Assembly: GCA_009792885.1 (NCBI GenBank)
Contig: WMCF01000003.1
Span: 12,369,974 to 12,433,973, forward strand
Reading direction: 5' to 3'
Origin: Eremophila alpestris peregrina
Taxonomy: Eukaryota > Chordata > Aves > Passeriformes > Alaudidae
DNA: 64,000 nucleotides
How positions within the stretch are numbered: the first letter of the stretch is position 1; the number at the start of each line of letters is the position of its first letter. Of this stretch, positions 26,101 to 38,790 are shown one piece after another. A program made the position numbers and the translations under genes. The notes beneath the pieces were generated by a model. The model was not told the DNA's origin. It made no database searches and saw only the letters and a list, made by a program, of their open reading frames with translations.

Positions 26101-29100
26101 ATATTATTTCAAAAAATATATTTTACCATTTATATAGTAAAAGATACCTCATTATGCTGCTCATTGATAGAAATGTATTATTACAGCATACTAAGTCTCA
26201 GTATCTTGGATCTCAAAAATTATCATTTTTCATTTTTGTATAATCCAGTATTCATTAATACAATTAATTAGTAATCATAGCTTGTATTTAATGTTTAAAT
26301 GCTTTCTCAATGCCTCAGTTATGAAATTTTTTTGCATTCATTTTTTAGTTTTACTTTAGATGTCATTAGAAGAAATGTAACTGCTTGAAGCAACAAAGTT
26401 TCAGATAGTTCAGTTTTAGCTTTTATTTTGTAATGCATAACTTGTTTAAAGGATGGATTTTAAATATTATGTAATTAGTTGTTTGGGAAGTTTTTAAAAT
26501 ACAGTGTTTCAGTAAGTAAAAACTTTTCTTATAACCCATATAAATTATTTACTTCAATCATTTGGGAAACTAGCCATAATCATGATGACTATTTAATTAG
26601 GGCTTCTGCAGAACTTGACAACAATACTAATAAAACAATTGAGGAGATACAAGTAGTTGATCTTAATTGGAAGAGATGACACTATTTACAAGAATAAATG
26701 ACGGTAGCTAATCTCACATTCGTAATTATCAGTGATGGGGCTGCTTCAAAGGATGTTATGGTTCTTGTTTTCTTTAGCTAGTCTCACAAATATATGTGTT
26801 TTTTCAGAGTTTACATGTTTATCTGAATTGTAAATGTAGCAATGTTTCATATAGGAAGCAGTTGAGTTGCCTCCTGGACCTCAACACTTCAGTGACACAG
26901 TAAGAAAAATCTTTAATATTTGCCACCCAAACAATTTCTCTTCCCCTTTTCATCTTTTGGAGTTGTAAGCTATAGCCTTGCAGTTTCCCAACAAAGAATG
27001 TATTTAATTATCTGGAGCAATGGCTGCTTTACAGGCAAACATTGGGCAACCATATCCTCTGACATCATCTGTCTTCACCTTGCCAGGTGGAGCTCCATGC
27101 ATCCTCTGGAATACTATCTCTCTCTCTCTCTCTCTCTTCATTTTAAAAACCTGGGTGACAAGCCTAATACACAAATAACAGTGCCTTATAGCTCCTGGTA
27201 TCCAGTTATTCTCTACAGAAACTCCAAATGAGAACATAGGTCCAGCAGATGACATCACCAGGTCAGTATTTATACTATCAGATTCAGGAGAAAAGAATCT
27301 TCTATGGTTATTTTTTTTCCTTCATAAAGGACTACCTGTGTGTTTAACAAGGTCCTGGATATATATATTTATAATAAAGCAACTAGTATTCATATCTAGA
27401 TACTGGCTGAAAAAAATCCAGAGAAAAGCACATATCTCAGTATAATTATGTTTCGCTCTCTTTCTCAACAAGGATTCTATGAGATTCTGTGGGTGTTAAC
27501 TGCTCACTGCAAGGCATTTTGGGGTGGTAATTAAGATATTTTAATTGTCATCATTTCCTGTCAGGTTATGTCACAGATAGATTTTCTTTTAGTTTGTTTG
27601 CGGCAGCAAGACAAAATGTACTCTAGAACTGAAAACTTTAGCTCTTGCTATATGTGGATTACCTCAGGAAAAGTGAAAGAAGCAATTTAAGTTTTCATAA
27701 TTTAGAATGGGTACTGTTCTCTCCACACAGTTTATCTGTTTACATTGGTAAGCAGGTACTGTAAATAAAATCTCAGGAGAACTTTGGGGGCATATTTTCT
27801 GCTTGTAAAGGATATAACTCTTCTTTGGATGACCACATTATCTGCAATGAAACATGGCAGTACATCAAGAGCAAACACTTTTAGTTCTCTCTAGTCTCAC
27901 TGATAATGGTAATAATTGTTTCTACAAACCTCTGGTGATTTTCTCATTGAAACCCCTTATATGAGGATAGTCTGTCTTCATTCAGTCCCACTTTTTTATC
28001 TCTTGTTTGATGGCATGCAAAGACTTGGAGGAATAATAGTAACAGTGCTGGCGTTTGATGACTAGTGACACTATCAGTGAACTGTGATAAATCTATTACT
28101 AAGCTAGAAGTACCATTCCTGTATCAATTTTTCAGTAATCTTCCACATTGTACATTGCACATACAGAATTTTGATTTGCACTACGGATGTTTCCTGTATC
28201 TCAGAAGAAAACCCAGAGCATCTCAGGTAATGTTAGGAGAAGACATTGCAGCTGAAATTGAGGTACAATTCCTACCTTGACTAAAATTGGTTTACACCTT
28301 CTTAAATAAAATCTTGAGGAAAGTTTTCCATATAAGGAAATACCAAAAGAAAACAAAAAAGTAGAAAAGGTCACACCGTGTTTCTAAATCACTGTAAAAA
28401 CATTTTCTTAGATCAGGCTGCCAGTGAATAGTGTGTGAAAGGCTTTGTGAACAATAGTCAAGCAAATAAGTTTTAATCCTAACAAATGTGCCTATCAAGC
28501 AGGATCATTTTCAAAATATTGATGGATCCATTGACATTGCTGTTTCCCTTCCTCATTAGCCGACCTCTTTGGTTCTAAGGAGTCAATTGCTTTCCATACA
28601 AGGAATTTGTATGCCTCCTTCCTGTACATTTTTCTGTGGCTTGCATTAGCATTTTCTAAACAGCTTATCACATGCTATTTATCATGGGAATGACTTTGAT
28701 ACCTTTGTGTGAGATCCACAGACCCCCTCTTCCGATGATTAAATCATGGTGCCTATTCCATTACATCATATACATAATGAATTGCTTCATCCATCAATTA
28801 TTGCAGAACTATTCTCATATCATGATAATGATATGGACTTTCTGCACCATTCAAAACAGGGTGTGTAGCAAACAACCCTGCCTTCAACGAAATATGAAAA
28901 TGAAATCGAAACAGAGAGCAGTCAGCAGCTGTGATATCTGTGAATGCACTGCCAATAGTTACATCATTGTGAGAAATGACACACTTTCTTCCTTGCATAT
29001 ACAAGAAATGACAAAATAAAAAGGTATGGCAAGCATTAGCACTATATTCTTCAGGCACTTCCCCTATTCTGAATCAAATCCTTCTGCATTGGCAATAGTT

Positions 29101-29237
29101 ATTTCATCACTTCAGATACAAAAAACAGTCATTTAATGGAAAATAAATTGACAAAATTAGTTTTACAGAGCTCTGATTCTTTTTGCTCTGCAAGTGTTTT
29201 TGTTTAACAGTTCCAAGATAGAAACAATACACTGAGG
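23172..29237. other. Non-coding AT-rich DNA
   Basis: No gene is seen. Contents are short homopolymer runs, a small (CA)n near 25174-25187 and a (TC)10 at 27117-27136. Frames reach at most 115 codons (28672-29019 plus) with an overlapping minus frame, so they are not credible genes. Several low-repeat segments around 28560-29060 could be conserved non-coding DNA, but that cannot be judged from one sequence. Confidence 0.65.
27117..27136. repeat. (TC)10 microsatellite
   Basis: Ten perfect TC dinucleotides. It is short, probably stable, and has no associated feature. Confidence 0.95.
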
Positions 29238-30060
29238 TTTTCACAGAATCAGAGAAATGCTGCATTGGCATACATCTTCAACAATATCTAGGCCTCTCCT
29301 CTACTGTGAGCAATAATATGTATACAAATGTTTGTCATTTTCCACAATCTCTAGTTGACCTATCCTAATTAAATTATCCTTTATGCCAAAACAGTTTTCC
29401 TCACATATTTACCCTAAAATTCTGTCATTACAGAATAATTTTCTGGTTTTGCAGGTCCTGTATGCCACATGGCATCCCCTAATTCTGCTTGTTGCTCTCT
29501 AATGTTCCTACCCCATTTTAAACATCATTCCATAGCCCTAACCCTGTGCTACTAAAAATTGGACACACAATTCCAAATTGCAAATCCACGGTTGCAAATG
29601 TTGTGGTGCTTTTCAGAGAATAATAATTACTTCTGGTCTTATTAGTACACAACAGGATGACATTTGGGTTTGGTTTTTTGTGTTGTGTTTTAGTTTGTTG
29701 TTGTTTTGTGGTGTTATTTGATTTTTTTCCCAAATATCATTATTTGTTTTTTCATCTTGGATCCAGTTTCATTATTCTTTCTAGTTTTCTCAGAATTTTT
29801 TATTTATGCAGTCAAGTGAAGTAGGGGGGAAATTTCCCCTTAGCACTTTGCTGTTATTTGTACTGAATTTTATCTTACTGCTTTCAGATCCATCTTGCAA
29901 TTTAGCAAGGTTTCTTTGAATTCTAACCATATTCCCCAGAATACTCAAATCCACCTTGACTCAATGTCATTTTCAAATTCCACAAACACAGTTTCAATTC
30001 AGTTACCCAAATTGTTAATCAATATACAAACACCTGGATAACGGGATAGATGGTCCCCTT
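29238..30060 (-). mobile_element. Old CR1-type LINE, 3' half
   Basis: On the minus strand the sequence runs from a reverse-transcriptase C-terminal region into the 3' tail of a CR1-like LINE. The most readable piece is KLQDGSESSKIKFSTNN at 29853-29903, which fits the 'LERWxxxxxMKFNxDKC' block of the family. A worn 'LEYCVQVWSP' area follows around 29550-29600, and the element ends in a GATTCTGTGA-type tail at 29242-29255. Stops and indels are many. A TG/T-rich insertion-like stretch at about 29660-29750 interrupts it. The 5' limit is indistinct. It is more decayed than the copy at 14.0-15.2 kb. Confidence 0.7.
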
Positions 30061-33000
30061 TTTCTACAGATTAAGTGGAATATTATGAAGAATCACACCA
30101 TGATGCACATTGGAGTTCTATTTTGCTTTAGTATGCTTTGAAAACTGATTTACACTAACATATTCTGTGGTCAGTGTGTCTTGATTGATGCAGCATCCTG
30201 CAATGAGCATTCCTTGTCCAGGAGCCCTGTAACTGTGCTTCATGCCTAAGGGGTTAAGCTTAATGGCACAATGATGTTGAGTCCAGCACCCCTGCATCCA
30301 TTAAAAACAGTATCTATATTTTAGTAGCTGATAGCAACAGACATAATACTTGTCATTGATTTTATAGGTTGAGTTTGCATCATAATATATTGACATTGTA
30401 CTTTTATGTAAGACTTGCTTCAGGGTGTAGCTGCATTCTACACTGAATAACAGGCTAATAAAAACTGTAGCAGAAACAGCTTTACGACCCTCCATTGACT
30501 TGTGTTTTACATTGTATTATCTTACTGCAGACATCTGAATTAAAGGTTAACAAACACTATTTAATGGGTTGTCGGAATGAATGTACAGTACATGAATACA
30601 TGCCTAGCAATGTCTATCAGTTATCATACTGTACATGCATTGTGAGTTGGATGAAGGCAAGACAGTAAATGGGTGATGGCTCCTGACTGACTCTTTTTAG
30701 TAGTATGAAATAGCACATTTTGTTATACTTCCTCCAATTAAGTGCATATCTACCATTAAAGCAATCTGTCATCATTTTAACAATGTCATTAACTTCTACA
30801 GTGTCTCACAGATGCTTTGTTCTTCCTTCAAAATTAGCAGCACATACATTTATATAGAAACTTCGAAATGCAAAATAGGGAAAACAAGTTTTAGAAGTCA
30901 TCATCTGTAAATTATATAAATAATAAAAAATTGTTACAGAGGAAATGTGACTGCTTTAAAAAGAAAAAGTACATAGTACTTAATCTGCAGAAAATGTACA
31001 GTAATAAAAATGTACTAACCTATAAAAATATAAATTATTTTTCTCTCTCTGGTAATTATAAGGAAATATGGTTTACCATACTATAAAAATGTACTACACT
31101 ATAAAAATATACTAAATTATTTGTCTATCTATAGTAATTATCAGGAAATATGGTTTACAATAGAACAAAAAGTACTAAGCCTGTAAAAATACACTAAATT
31201 ACACTTCTAGCTATAGCAATTATTAGAAAATATGGTTTACAACTCATAGAAGTAGCATTTTAAATATAATAAGGTTGTCTACAGAGCTACAGAATCAAAA
31301 ATGAAATTGATTCTTTCCTATATTATTCTCAAAAAAGCTAAACTTGCGAGAGTTGGCTCCAGTAAACACAAGAAGAGCTATTAAATACCCTACTCATCAA
31401 AGCATGTTTAAAACAATTGATGGATAAAAACATAAACACATTAAAATATATATATAAATTAATAGATTATTTCTTTCCTGAAAGTTTCACATTCAAATTA
31501 ATAGTGATGTGTCAGGCTCATGAAGTGTCAGCTCTAGAGGCTAGCTTTGTTAGCACAGCACTATATTTTCCTAAATATAGTTATGCTGTTATCCTTTCAA
31601 ATGTGATTTCAAACAATATAAATCAAACATCCTATTTAGTTAAAAACTAAACCATAGTAAATTCATCTATATTACAATTTTTAATTCCTTTCAACTGAAA
31701 TGGGGCAATGATACCAAAGACTACTAAAAATATATTGCATTATGTCAACACTCTGAATTACCTATAGGGAATATCAGAGGAAAAAATTTAAAAACATTCA
31801 AATCACTTAAGAACCTAAGTTCTAATTTCAGAAGTGACTTAGGACTGGATCTTTAAAAGTATGAAACCTACAAGTCCATCATAGGTGTTTTAATGTTTTA
31901 AAAAATCTATAATATAGCTAGGTGCATAAATTTACTAACTTTCAGTGAGTTTTCTGTCACTCACTGCTGTCACTTCAAATAGTAGCATACAGAATCTCAG
32001 GTCGCTTTTGGTAACTTTCTGAACATTAGCCATAGTTCCAACAGTAGCTAGTCTTTTAACTCAAGAATCACTTTGTCTTGTTATTGGTTCTTTAGTACTG
32101 TCCTCAAAGGGACTATTATTCTTTTATTTTTCAATACAATTTAATGTTGGGATCATAGAAGTCAGGAAACAACTTCATCACTTCAAATTATTTTTTGTAA
32201 TATAGATATTTGTTCTCTATAATCTGAGTTTTTTTATAGCTTAAAATATATTCTTCTTGAAAGGTCATAGGAACTCTATATATTCTAGATATATAAAAAG
32301 CTGTAGTCTCTTATGTGAGCTTTCTCTTTCCATATAATGAAGTTCTGATATGTTAAGAACATTGTGATATCTTAATTACAAACCACAGATTTCACAGAAC
32401 ATGGAAAGGAATTTAAGGTTAAAAAAAAACCATGGGGCACATATTAGACAGGAACAGATTTCTCATTTATAATTCAGGAAAGAATAATTTCCTACATTTT
32501 ATTTTAATGCCTTGGGTGAGACATTGTTCCCTTATTCAAAATGCAACTGTAGTTATTTCTTACCATTTCATTTCAAGCACTGTGAAAAAGAAAGCCATCA
32601 GCTAAAAGGAGGAATTAGAGGAGTTTTTAAATACTGGGGATGTGAGGATCTCCCAGTTCCATGCTAACAGAAGTAATAGATCAGTCCTGGCTGTAAGGAG
32701 AGTTACCTAGGTCAATACTGAAGATCTTGTACCTGTACCATTTCTGGTGTCTGCAAGATCCTCTGGAGAGGAAAAATAGAGTGAGAATCTTTTGCTTTCA
32801 GTGTTTCAGTTTCTGCATAATAAAATGGATACCCAACTACGTACTCTTCTCCACAGAAGCTAAGGGAAACAGAATGGCCTTGTCATTATCTTGACATAGA
32901 CCCAGAAAATTCAAGGGGATGTGCCAGTAATTCTACAAGAGCCTATTCCTTGGCTTTCATCCAGCTTGATCCTACAGAAGTTTTGACACCAGTCCAGCAA

Positions 33001-36000
33001 GACAGAAGGCCTGAGTCAGTTCTCCAGAGAGGCCTGTGCTTTGACATCACTGCGCTATTCAATATACTGATGAGCTGGTGACTTCAAGGGCACATGACAA
33101 AGTCTACCACTTTTAGACACACTAGGCTGGAGACCTCAGAGAAACTTATGCTTTCAAATCAGCATGGCAAGCTAACGTTTCTGACCCAGTCACTTCATTG
33201 TTACTTACCACTTGGCAGCAGATGAGAGATTTACAGATAATAAGCTAGAGACTTCATAATGGTTTTTCCTCATTTCAGACTGTTCTTGGTTCTTCTGCCT
33301 CAATATCAGTTCAGGGAAGCTGCCAAAAGGATTCTGCCTTGTTTTACCTTCAAACTTGTATGTTCTACCACTGTAGCCTCTCAAATGCTAATTCTTTCCC
33401 ATGTGGTAAGCAAAGAAGGACCACTGAAAAAGACAGAGCATGAGAATATTTTCCTCCATATAAGGCCGGTAAAATGCATCTGAAAATTGCAGTCTCAAGG
33501 AGATAAGTAACTGTATTTCACATAGGCATTCAGTATCTAGCATCCCTCAGATATTGTCCCAGGTTCCCATTTGTGCTGAGCTATTGACCATATTAACTGA
33601 GACAGAGATCTTTTGAATGGTCTTTGCAGGAAGGCAGGTACTCCATATGATGTGACAACTCAATATGCACATGGCATAAAAGTGCTCAAAATTTCTACTT
33701 ATGTTTGGCAAAAAATTCCACATCCTTGCTTTCAAGTTATTATTTTTTTTTAATTCCTACGTGCCACTTTGAGACAAATTAGATCAGAAAAAAGCTGAGG
33801 GGGCATACTTTACCTGGTGATGGAGATTGTTTGATGGGAGAAGGACATGGGGGAAAAGGAAATGGCTGTGTGCAGAAGAGAATGATTCAGTGCATGTAGA
33901 TAGCACAAGGTGGCAAGAAGATGGAGTAGCAATAAAAAACTTGTTAGTCTGTTAGGTAATCAGATTTGAGATTTCAATGATTCCTGAAAAATCTCTCAGC
34001 ATTGTGACTGTCTTTCATCCTGCTGCCTATGCAAGAGGAAGACCGTATGGCTGTCAGTTAGCAAAGGTTCCCCCTTTCCCCATTTCCTAACAACCTGAAT
34101 CCTGCTCAGAGTTGTTGTTTTCCTTTATTGCCTGTTCGACCAAGTTAATTCCTTCTGATGTAATGCATGCATTACTTTCAGGAACTCACACATCTCATGG
34201 GTGGGGTGTCCCCAGCTTTGCATTCATATTTTCCTGTAATTTTCCCATTACAGGAAGTAGGTACAATGTGAACTCTGGTGTTCTGAGGGAGTGCGGAACA
34301 ACTTGTTGTTGGAGTGGAGTGTCCTCTCTCCCCCCACACGGACTTGGTAATTTAGAATAATGCAGTACCCTGTTTGGTTCTTCAGCTTACAGTTTTCATC
34401 AGTTGAAAAAACAGCTCTCCTACAATGATTGTACATTTTGGAAAGAGTACTAATCACGTGCAAGCATTTTGTATTATTTCATTGATGTGCACTTCTAAGT
34501 TCTAGTCATTTCATTCTAACATAATGTCAACTATCAAGATGTACCAGGAATGGAATTTAAAAGAATAGTAGCTCCATATCCTTGCTTGGCTTCTCTTCTT
34601 CCAGTATTTGACTGTGAAGGATCCATGGCATTGTCCGAGTAACATTACTTTAGTAAAACCTTTTAAAAAGTTAGATTAGGGACCAAGATCTATCTGCTAA
34701 TACTAGAATAATTTTTTATCTTTTCTTATTCGCAGTAACGCACCTGAGAAAATGGAAAAAAGTTATCTGTTTTCCAGATGTGTGAAGAAATTTACATAAT
34801 TACAGGAAAATACATGGGGTGCAGTATATTTTTTTTCTATTATTTATTAAGCTATTCATTATATACATTTGGCACTATGAAGGAATAGGTTTCTATTCAT
34901 CTTCATGACTGAATTCACCTATAATGCATTAACCTGTTGAGCATAAGGTGTGACAGTCAGTGCTAAATGATATATGATGAACATCAAATAACCAGACACC
35001 AGCTCCTGTTGACTGACATGTCGAGCATGGCATCTTTAAAAATTATAGACAATGCAAATTGATATCTTCCTGCACCTTCACTTAAGAATCTTTCTGCTAG
35101 TGTAATTTAACTGAAGCAACATCTAAAATATATCAAATAAGTTACAGATTCAAAAGAAATGCCATGTAAAGACTGTAAAAGACTTTCAAAGTTACATTTT
35201 GTAGCTTTTTTTCCCAAAATGCTAGTGAGTACAGTGAATCAAATGCATTGTTATTTTATGTATTTTTATTGGCCTCTGTTGCTAAATATTTTAAATATTG
35301 GGTTTGGTATGTTAAAGGCTTCCCTTAGAGAAAGGTTTCCCTGGTATATGAGTTAAGCTTCTGCTCATATAAAAACCTTTCACAGATTGTGGATTTAACT
35401 GATTACATGTAGAGGGCAAAAAGGGGTAAATGAAGTTTGAAGACCTATTATTTTTATTTTTGTTGAAGGTATTAAAGGAGATACTTACAAACTATCTTCT
35501 CCAGAGCTTCTGGGGGGAGGAGGCCACAGCCAAGACACCGTAAACCACATGTGTAAAAGGTTGGGAAGGTGTGGAGATTTGCTTGAAGATTCTGCGGAGT
35601 TCTGCTTCCCCAGGCAGCTGGTGAAAAGCTCTTACAGCTAAACCATTCAGCTCCTGAAGTCAACAAAACAAAGAGCAAAAACTGAGAAAAAACATAAGTA
35701 TTTTAACGCAACTTTATTTTTGTTTCCCTAGGATATAGGATTACTGCTGCACCTTTTCCCACACAACAACTTATTCAAGATTCTAATTGTTATCCACTTT
35801 CAAGTCTAAAACTCACAGTATTGCTGTTAGAAGGAATAAGAGAAAAATTGTCTAAAAAAATGTGAAACAAGGAGTATCACGCAGAAAGTACATACTTAAT
35901 AAAAAAACTCTAAACCAAAAGCTTACCTCATGTCTTGTATGTACAACTGCAAACATTTGTCCTGGTTGCTTTAGATAAGAAAAGTTAGATAAGTCTTCCA

Positions 36001-38739
36001 GGCACTGTCTGCACAACTAACATTCTTTACCCATGAAGTGATGTGATACAAGTTATGAGGAACAAGACTTCTTCTACCATATGGAGGACCAAAAAAAAAT
36101 CTTCTCCCATGTTTGCTTTTTACACTCTGGGCAATGACACTTGTTCATTAGCTGAGATCAACAAGTCAGAGTGGCAAAGGCAGGTACAAAAACTGTTGAA
36201 GCTGAGAAAAATATTTGCTTCAAAATTTGGTATACTTGAATTCTGTTGCCCTAAAACATCAGCTGTGGTCAAGGGTACTGAATATAAAACAAATGAGAAA
36301 AAATTAAAACAAAGCAGTGAGAGAATAAAGTAGGTCAGAAATAGCTCTAGTTTGATGAAGGCATTATTCCATCTTCCACAGGAAATTCATGTATAAGACC
36401 AGGTAAGTTTCTGAGTTAACGAACATTATGTCACTGAGAGGACCAAACAGAAGAAACATTTTACTGAAATTATATATCACATTATGGATCACATTGTATC
36501 TCCAGAATAATATCTGTGACTATTCAGCTAGGAAAAGGAGAAAAAAAATCACTTCTTCAAAGTTTAAAAAACTACACTTAATATTGCAAATACATAGAAA
36601 AAGAATTTGTATGTTAATTTCATTTTCTGGATTCCATGGTATACAAACTATATTGCAGTTTCAGTTTATTAAACTGCTTTACCAACCACAGGGTTTAACT
36701 GGCCATAGTAGCACACTACATTATTATCCAGAACAATTATATCTTCCATTTGCTTTTGTTTTCCTTCCACCAAACCATAAATACATTATTTTACTGTTTA
36801 TACTGGGGGCCGATGTAATGCCCTTCAAAGTTATTGGGTGTCCTTCAACACATTTTGGTGGGTTTTGCTCCAAGACATTTGTTCATACTGTCACAGAGTT
36901 TCAAGCATATATAAGACAAATATGTTGTTTGCTCTACCTTGCAATAAGGCTTTAAAGTTTCCTCATTAATCCAGATTTGTCTTAATATTAATCATAGTAC
37001 TGAACTGTCCTTCTGCTGTCAACGAGAATGACTATGATAAGTAGCAATGTCTCCTCTGAGAAAGAGTTAATTTTAATTAATCAAGACATCCATCTGGCCT
37101 TTAACAGAAAAAATGGGGATTGTCTCAAGGATCACTTGTTCTAAAACTCCTTCCTCATAGTCATGAGATTATTCCGAGCCTAGGGCAGTAACAGAAAAGT
37201 TTAAGAAGAAAAAGAGTGAGTATGAGATGGAACAGAATGGATCAAAAATGAGGACTGAAAATGGGGTCAAATCTTCAGGGCTTAATTTTGTTTTGATATA
37301 GTGTGAAAAAGAAGAAAAGGCTATTCAAGATGCCATGGAGTTAATGAATAACCACACCCTTGAACCCATGTGTAAAAGTGACAAAAAAGTTGAGGACTTC
37401 ATTTATGTCAATATAGATTGTGATTTTACAGGTTTTATACAAGTGTTTTTAACACAAATCTGAATGCTTATCTGTAGATGTTCAAAAGTCATGTCTATAA
37501 ATTAAGAAATACATGCTAAATATGAAACTGAAGTAATACTTTTTGAGTTTCTCTCGTGAGTCTCCAAACATTGCACTTAACACTGGCTGTGACAACTATC
37601 TTATTCATTTAAATGCCTTTTCAGAAGACTGTATGACTCCATAAAGCAATATTTTGTGTTTGATTCTTGTGCATCTTTTGGAACAGCATCTTTACCACAC
37701 TTAATGCAACATTTTTAAAGCAAAGGAATAAGCTGAAAAAATGCTGAGGTAATTCTCCAAGACTACATTATTAAATCAGCTGCTTTCTCCATTTCCTATG
37801 AAGTGATGTCAACTACTCCTTGCTAAACATAATAAAAGGTATTCAGTTACTTAAGAGGTGCTATTCCTATTAGAGAAACACGAAAAGGAAACATTTATGG
37901 GTCCTTGCTTAAAAGCAACTTCTCAAGCATGTGGTCAGTGGAAACCTGCCCAGATGTTAGTTTATACAGAAACATTTTGAATGCTATTCAGATGAATGGC
38001 ACCTAGCCAGCACACCTGCTCCATGAGGAAAATACACAGTCATAACTCAGCTAATTAGAGTATGTAAACAGTGTGAAAGAGGGAAAAAGGCAATGTATCT
38101 AGCCTAGAGCAGTCTGACCCTATAAAGCTTTCCAAGGACTGATGAAAAGGTCGTCAAGCTGCTGTATAAATATACCCTTTCCTTCATTTTATCTACTGTG
38201 CTACTGATCAGTTGGAATATCTCTTCAGCCACAAGAAACAGACATTTCTGGCCCTGAGTAGTTAATCCTGGAAAGAGTATTTTAGAGTATTTTTGGAATA
38301 GTAATAACAGCCATGGTATTTGCCAAGCAGACAAAGTGTAGGCTACCCTACTCCCAGGAAGGCTGAAAACATTTTAATTGATGATTTATTTAGTAAAAAA
38401 ACAGTCCCACACCAGATTTAGCCTGAACATACAAAATGGGCTTGGATAAGAAAACCGTGTTCTTCCACCCATTCACAGGGAAGACAACAGAGTCCTACAA
38501 CTTTTGTCCACAGTTCCCACCTCCCTTAGCTGTGGGAGCACCTGGGTCTACAGCTTTGGTTCTTCCAATCACCCCCTTTTCATGTGTCTGTCAGCAGCCA
38601 GCTTTAAGGGGCTAGGATGGTGGAGCAAGCCCTGCATGGAGGAGGAGGCAGGCGGCTGCCAGCTCTATCCCGGCCAGTGGCTTGAATTCTTTACTCCCTT
38701 TGGCTGCTATCTTTCAAGTTGAACAGGTTTTTTTCTTGG
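30061..38739. other. Non-coding AT-rich DNA
   Basis: No gene is seen. The main structure is a three-copy tandem repeat at 31012-31250. A 175-codon plus frame at 36428-36955 is the longest in the window, but its composition is that of AT-rich non-coding DNA and no domain is visible. A GC-richer patch at about 38500-38700 precedes the poly-T gap and could be a fragment of an old repeat. A palindromic ATGTAC-A-GTACAT sits near 30580. Confidence 0.65.
31012..31250. repeat. Three-copy tandem repeat, unit about 80 bp
   Basis: Three units start with GTACTA: 31012-31090 (79 bp), 31091-31171 (81 bp) and 31172-31250 (79 bp). Each holds an A-rich TATAAAAATA-like part, then a CT/TA-rich part, then a GTAATTATNAGGAAATATGG-like part ending in GGTTTACA. 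The copies have diverged by substitutions and small indels, so the array is old. A partial unit ending AATAAAAAT may lie just before 31012. No match to a known satellite was recognised. Confidence 0.9.
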
Positions 38740-38790
38740 TTTTTTTTTTTTTTTNNNNNNNNNNNNNNNNNNNNNTTTTTTTTTTTTTTT
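38740..38790. other. Assembly gap in a poly-T run
   Basis: Twenty-one N bases at 38755-38775 are flanked by 15 T on the left and 15 T on the right. The assembler or sequencer most likely failed in a long homopolymer, so the true length of the run is unknown. An open frame that crosses the gap is an artefact. Confidence 0.97.

Noticed and set aside
32950..33260. Loosely repeated CTGGTGACTTCA / CTGGAGACCTCA / CTAGAGACTTCA motif
   Set aside because: Only about 12 bases are shared and the spacing is irregular, so it may be chance.
36428..36955. Longest open frame, 175 codons on the plus strand
   Set aside because: AT-rich codon mix, no domain, no recognised homologue, and no splice or promoter context. 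Long frames of this kind can arise by chance in a window this size.
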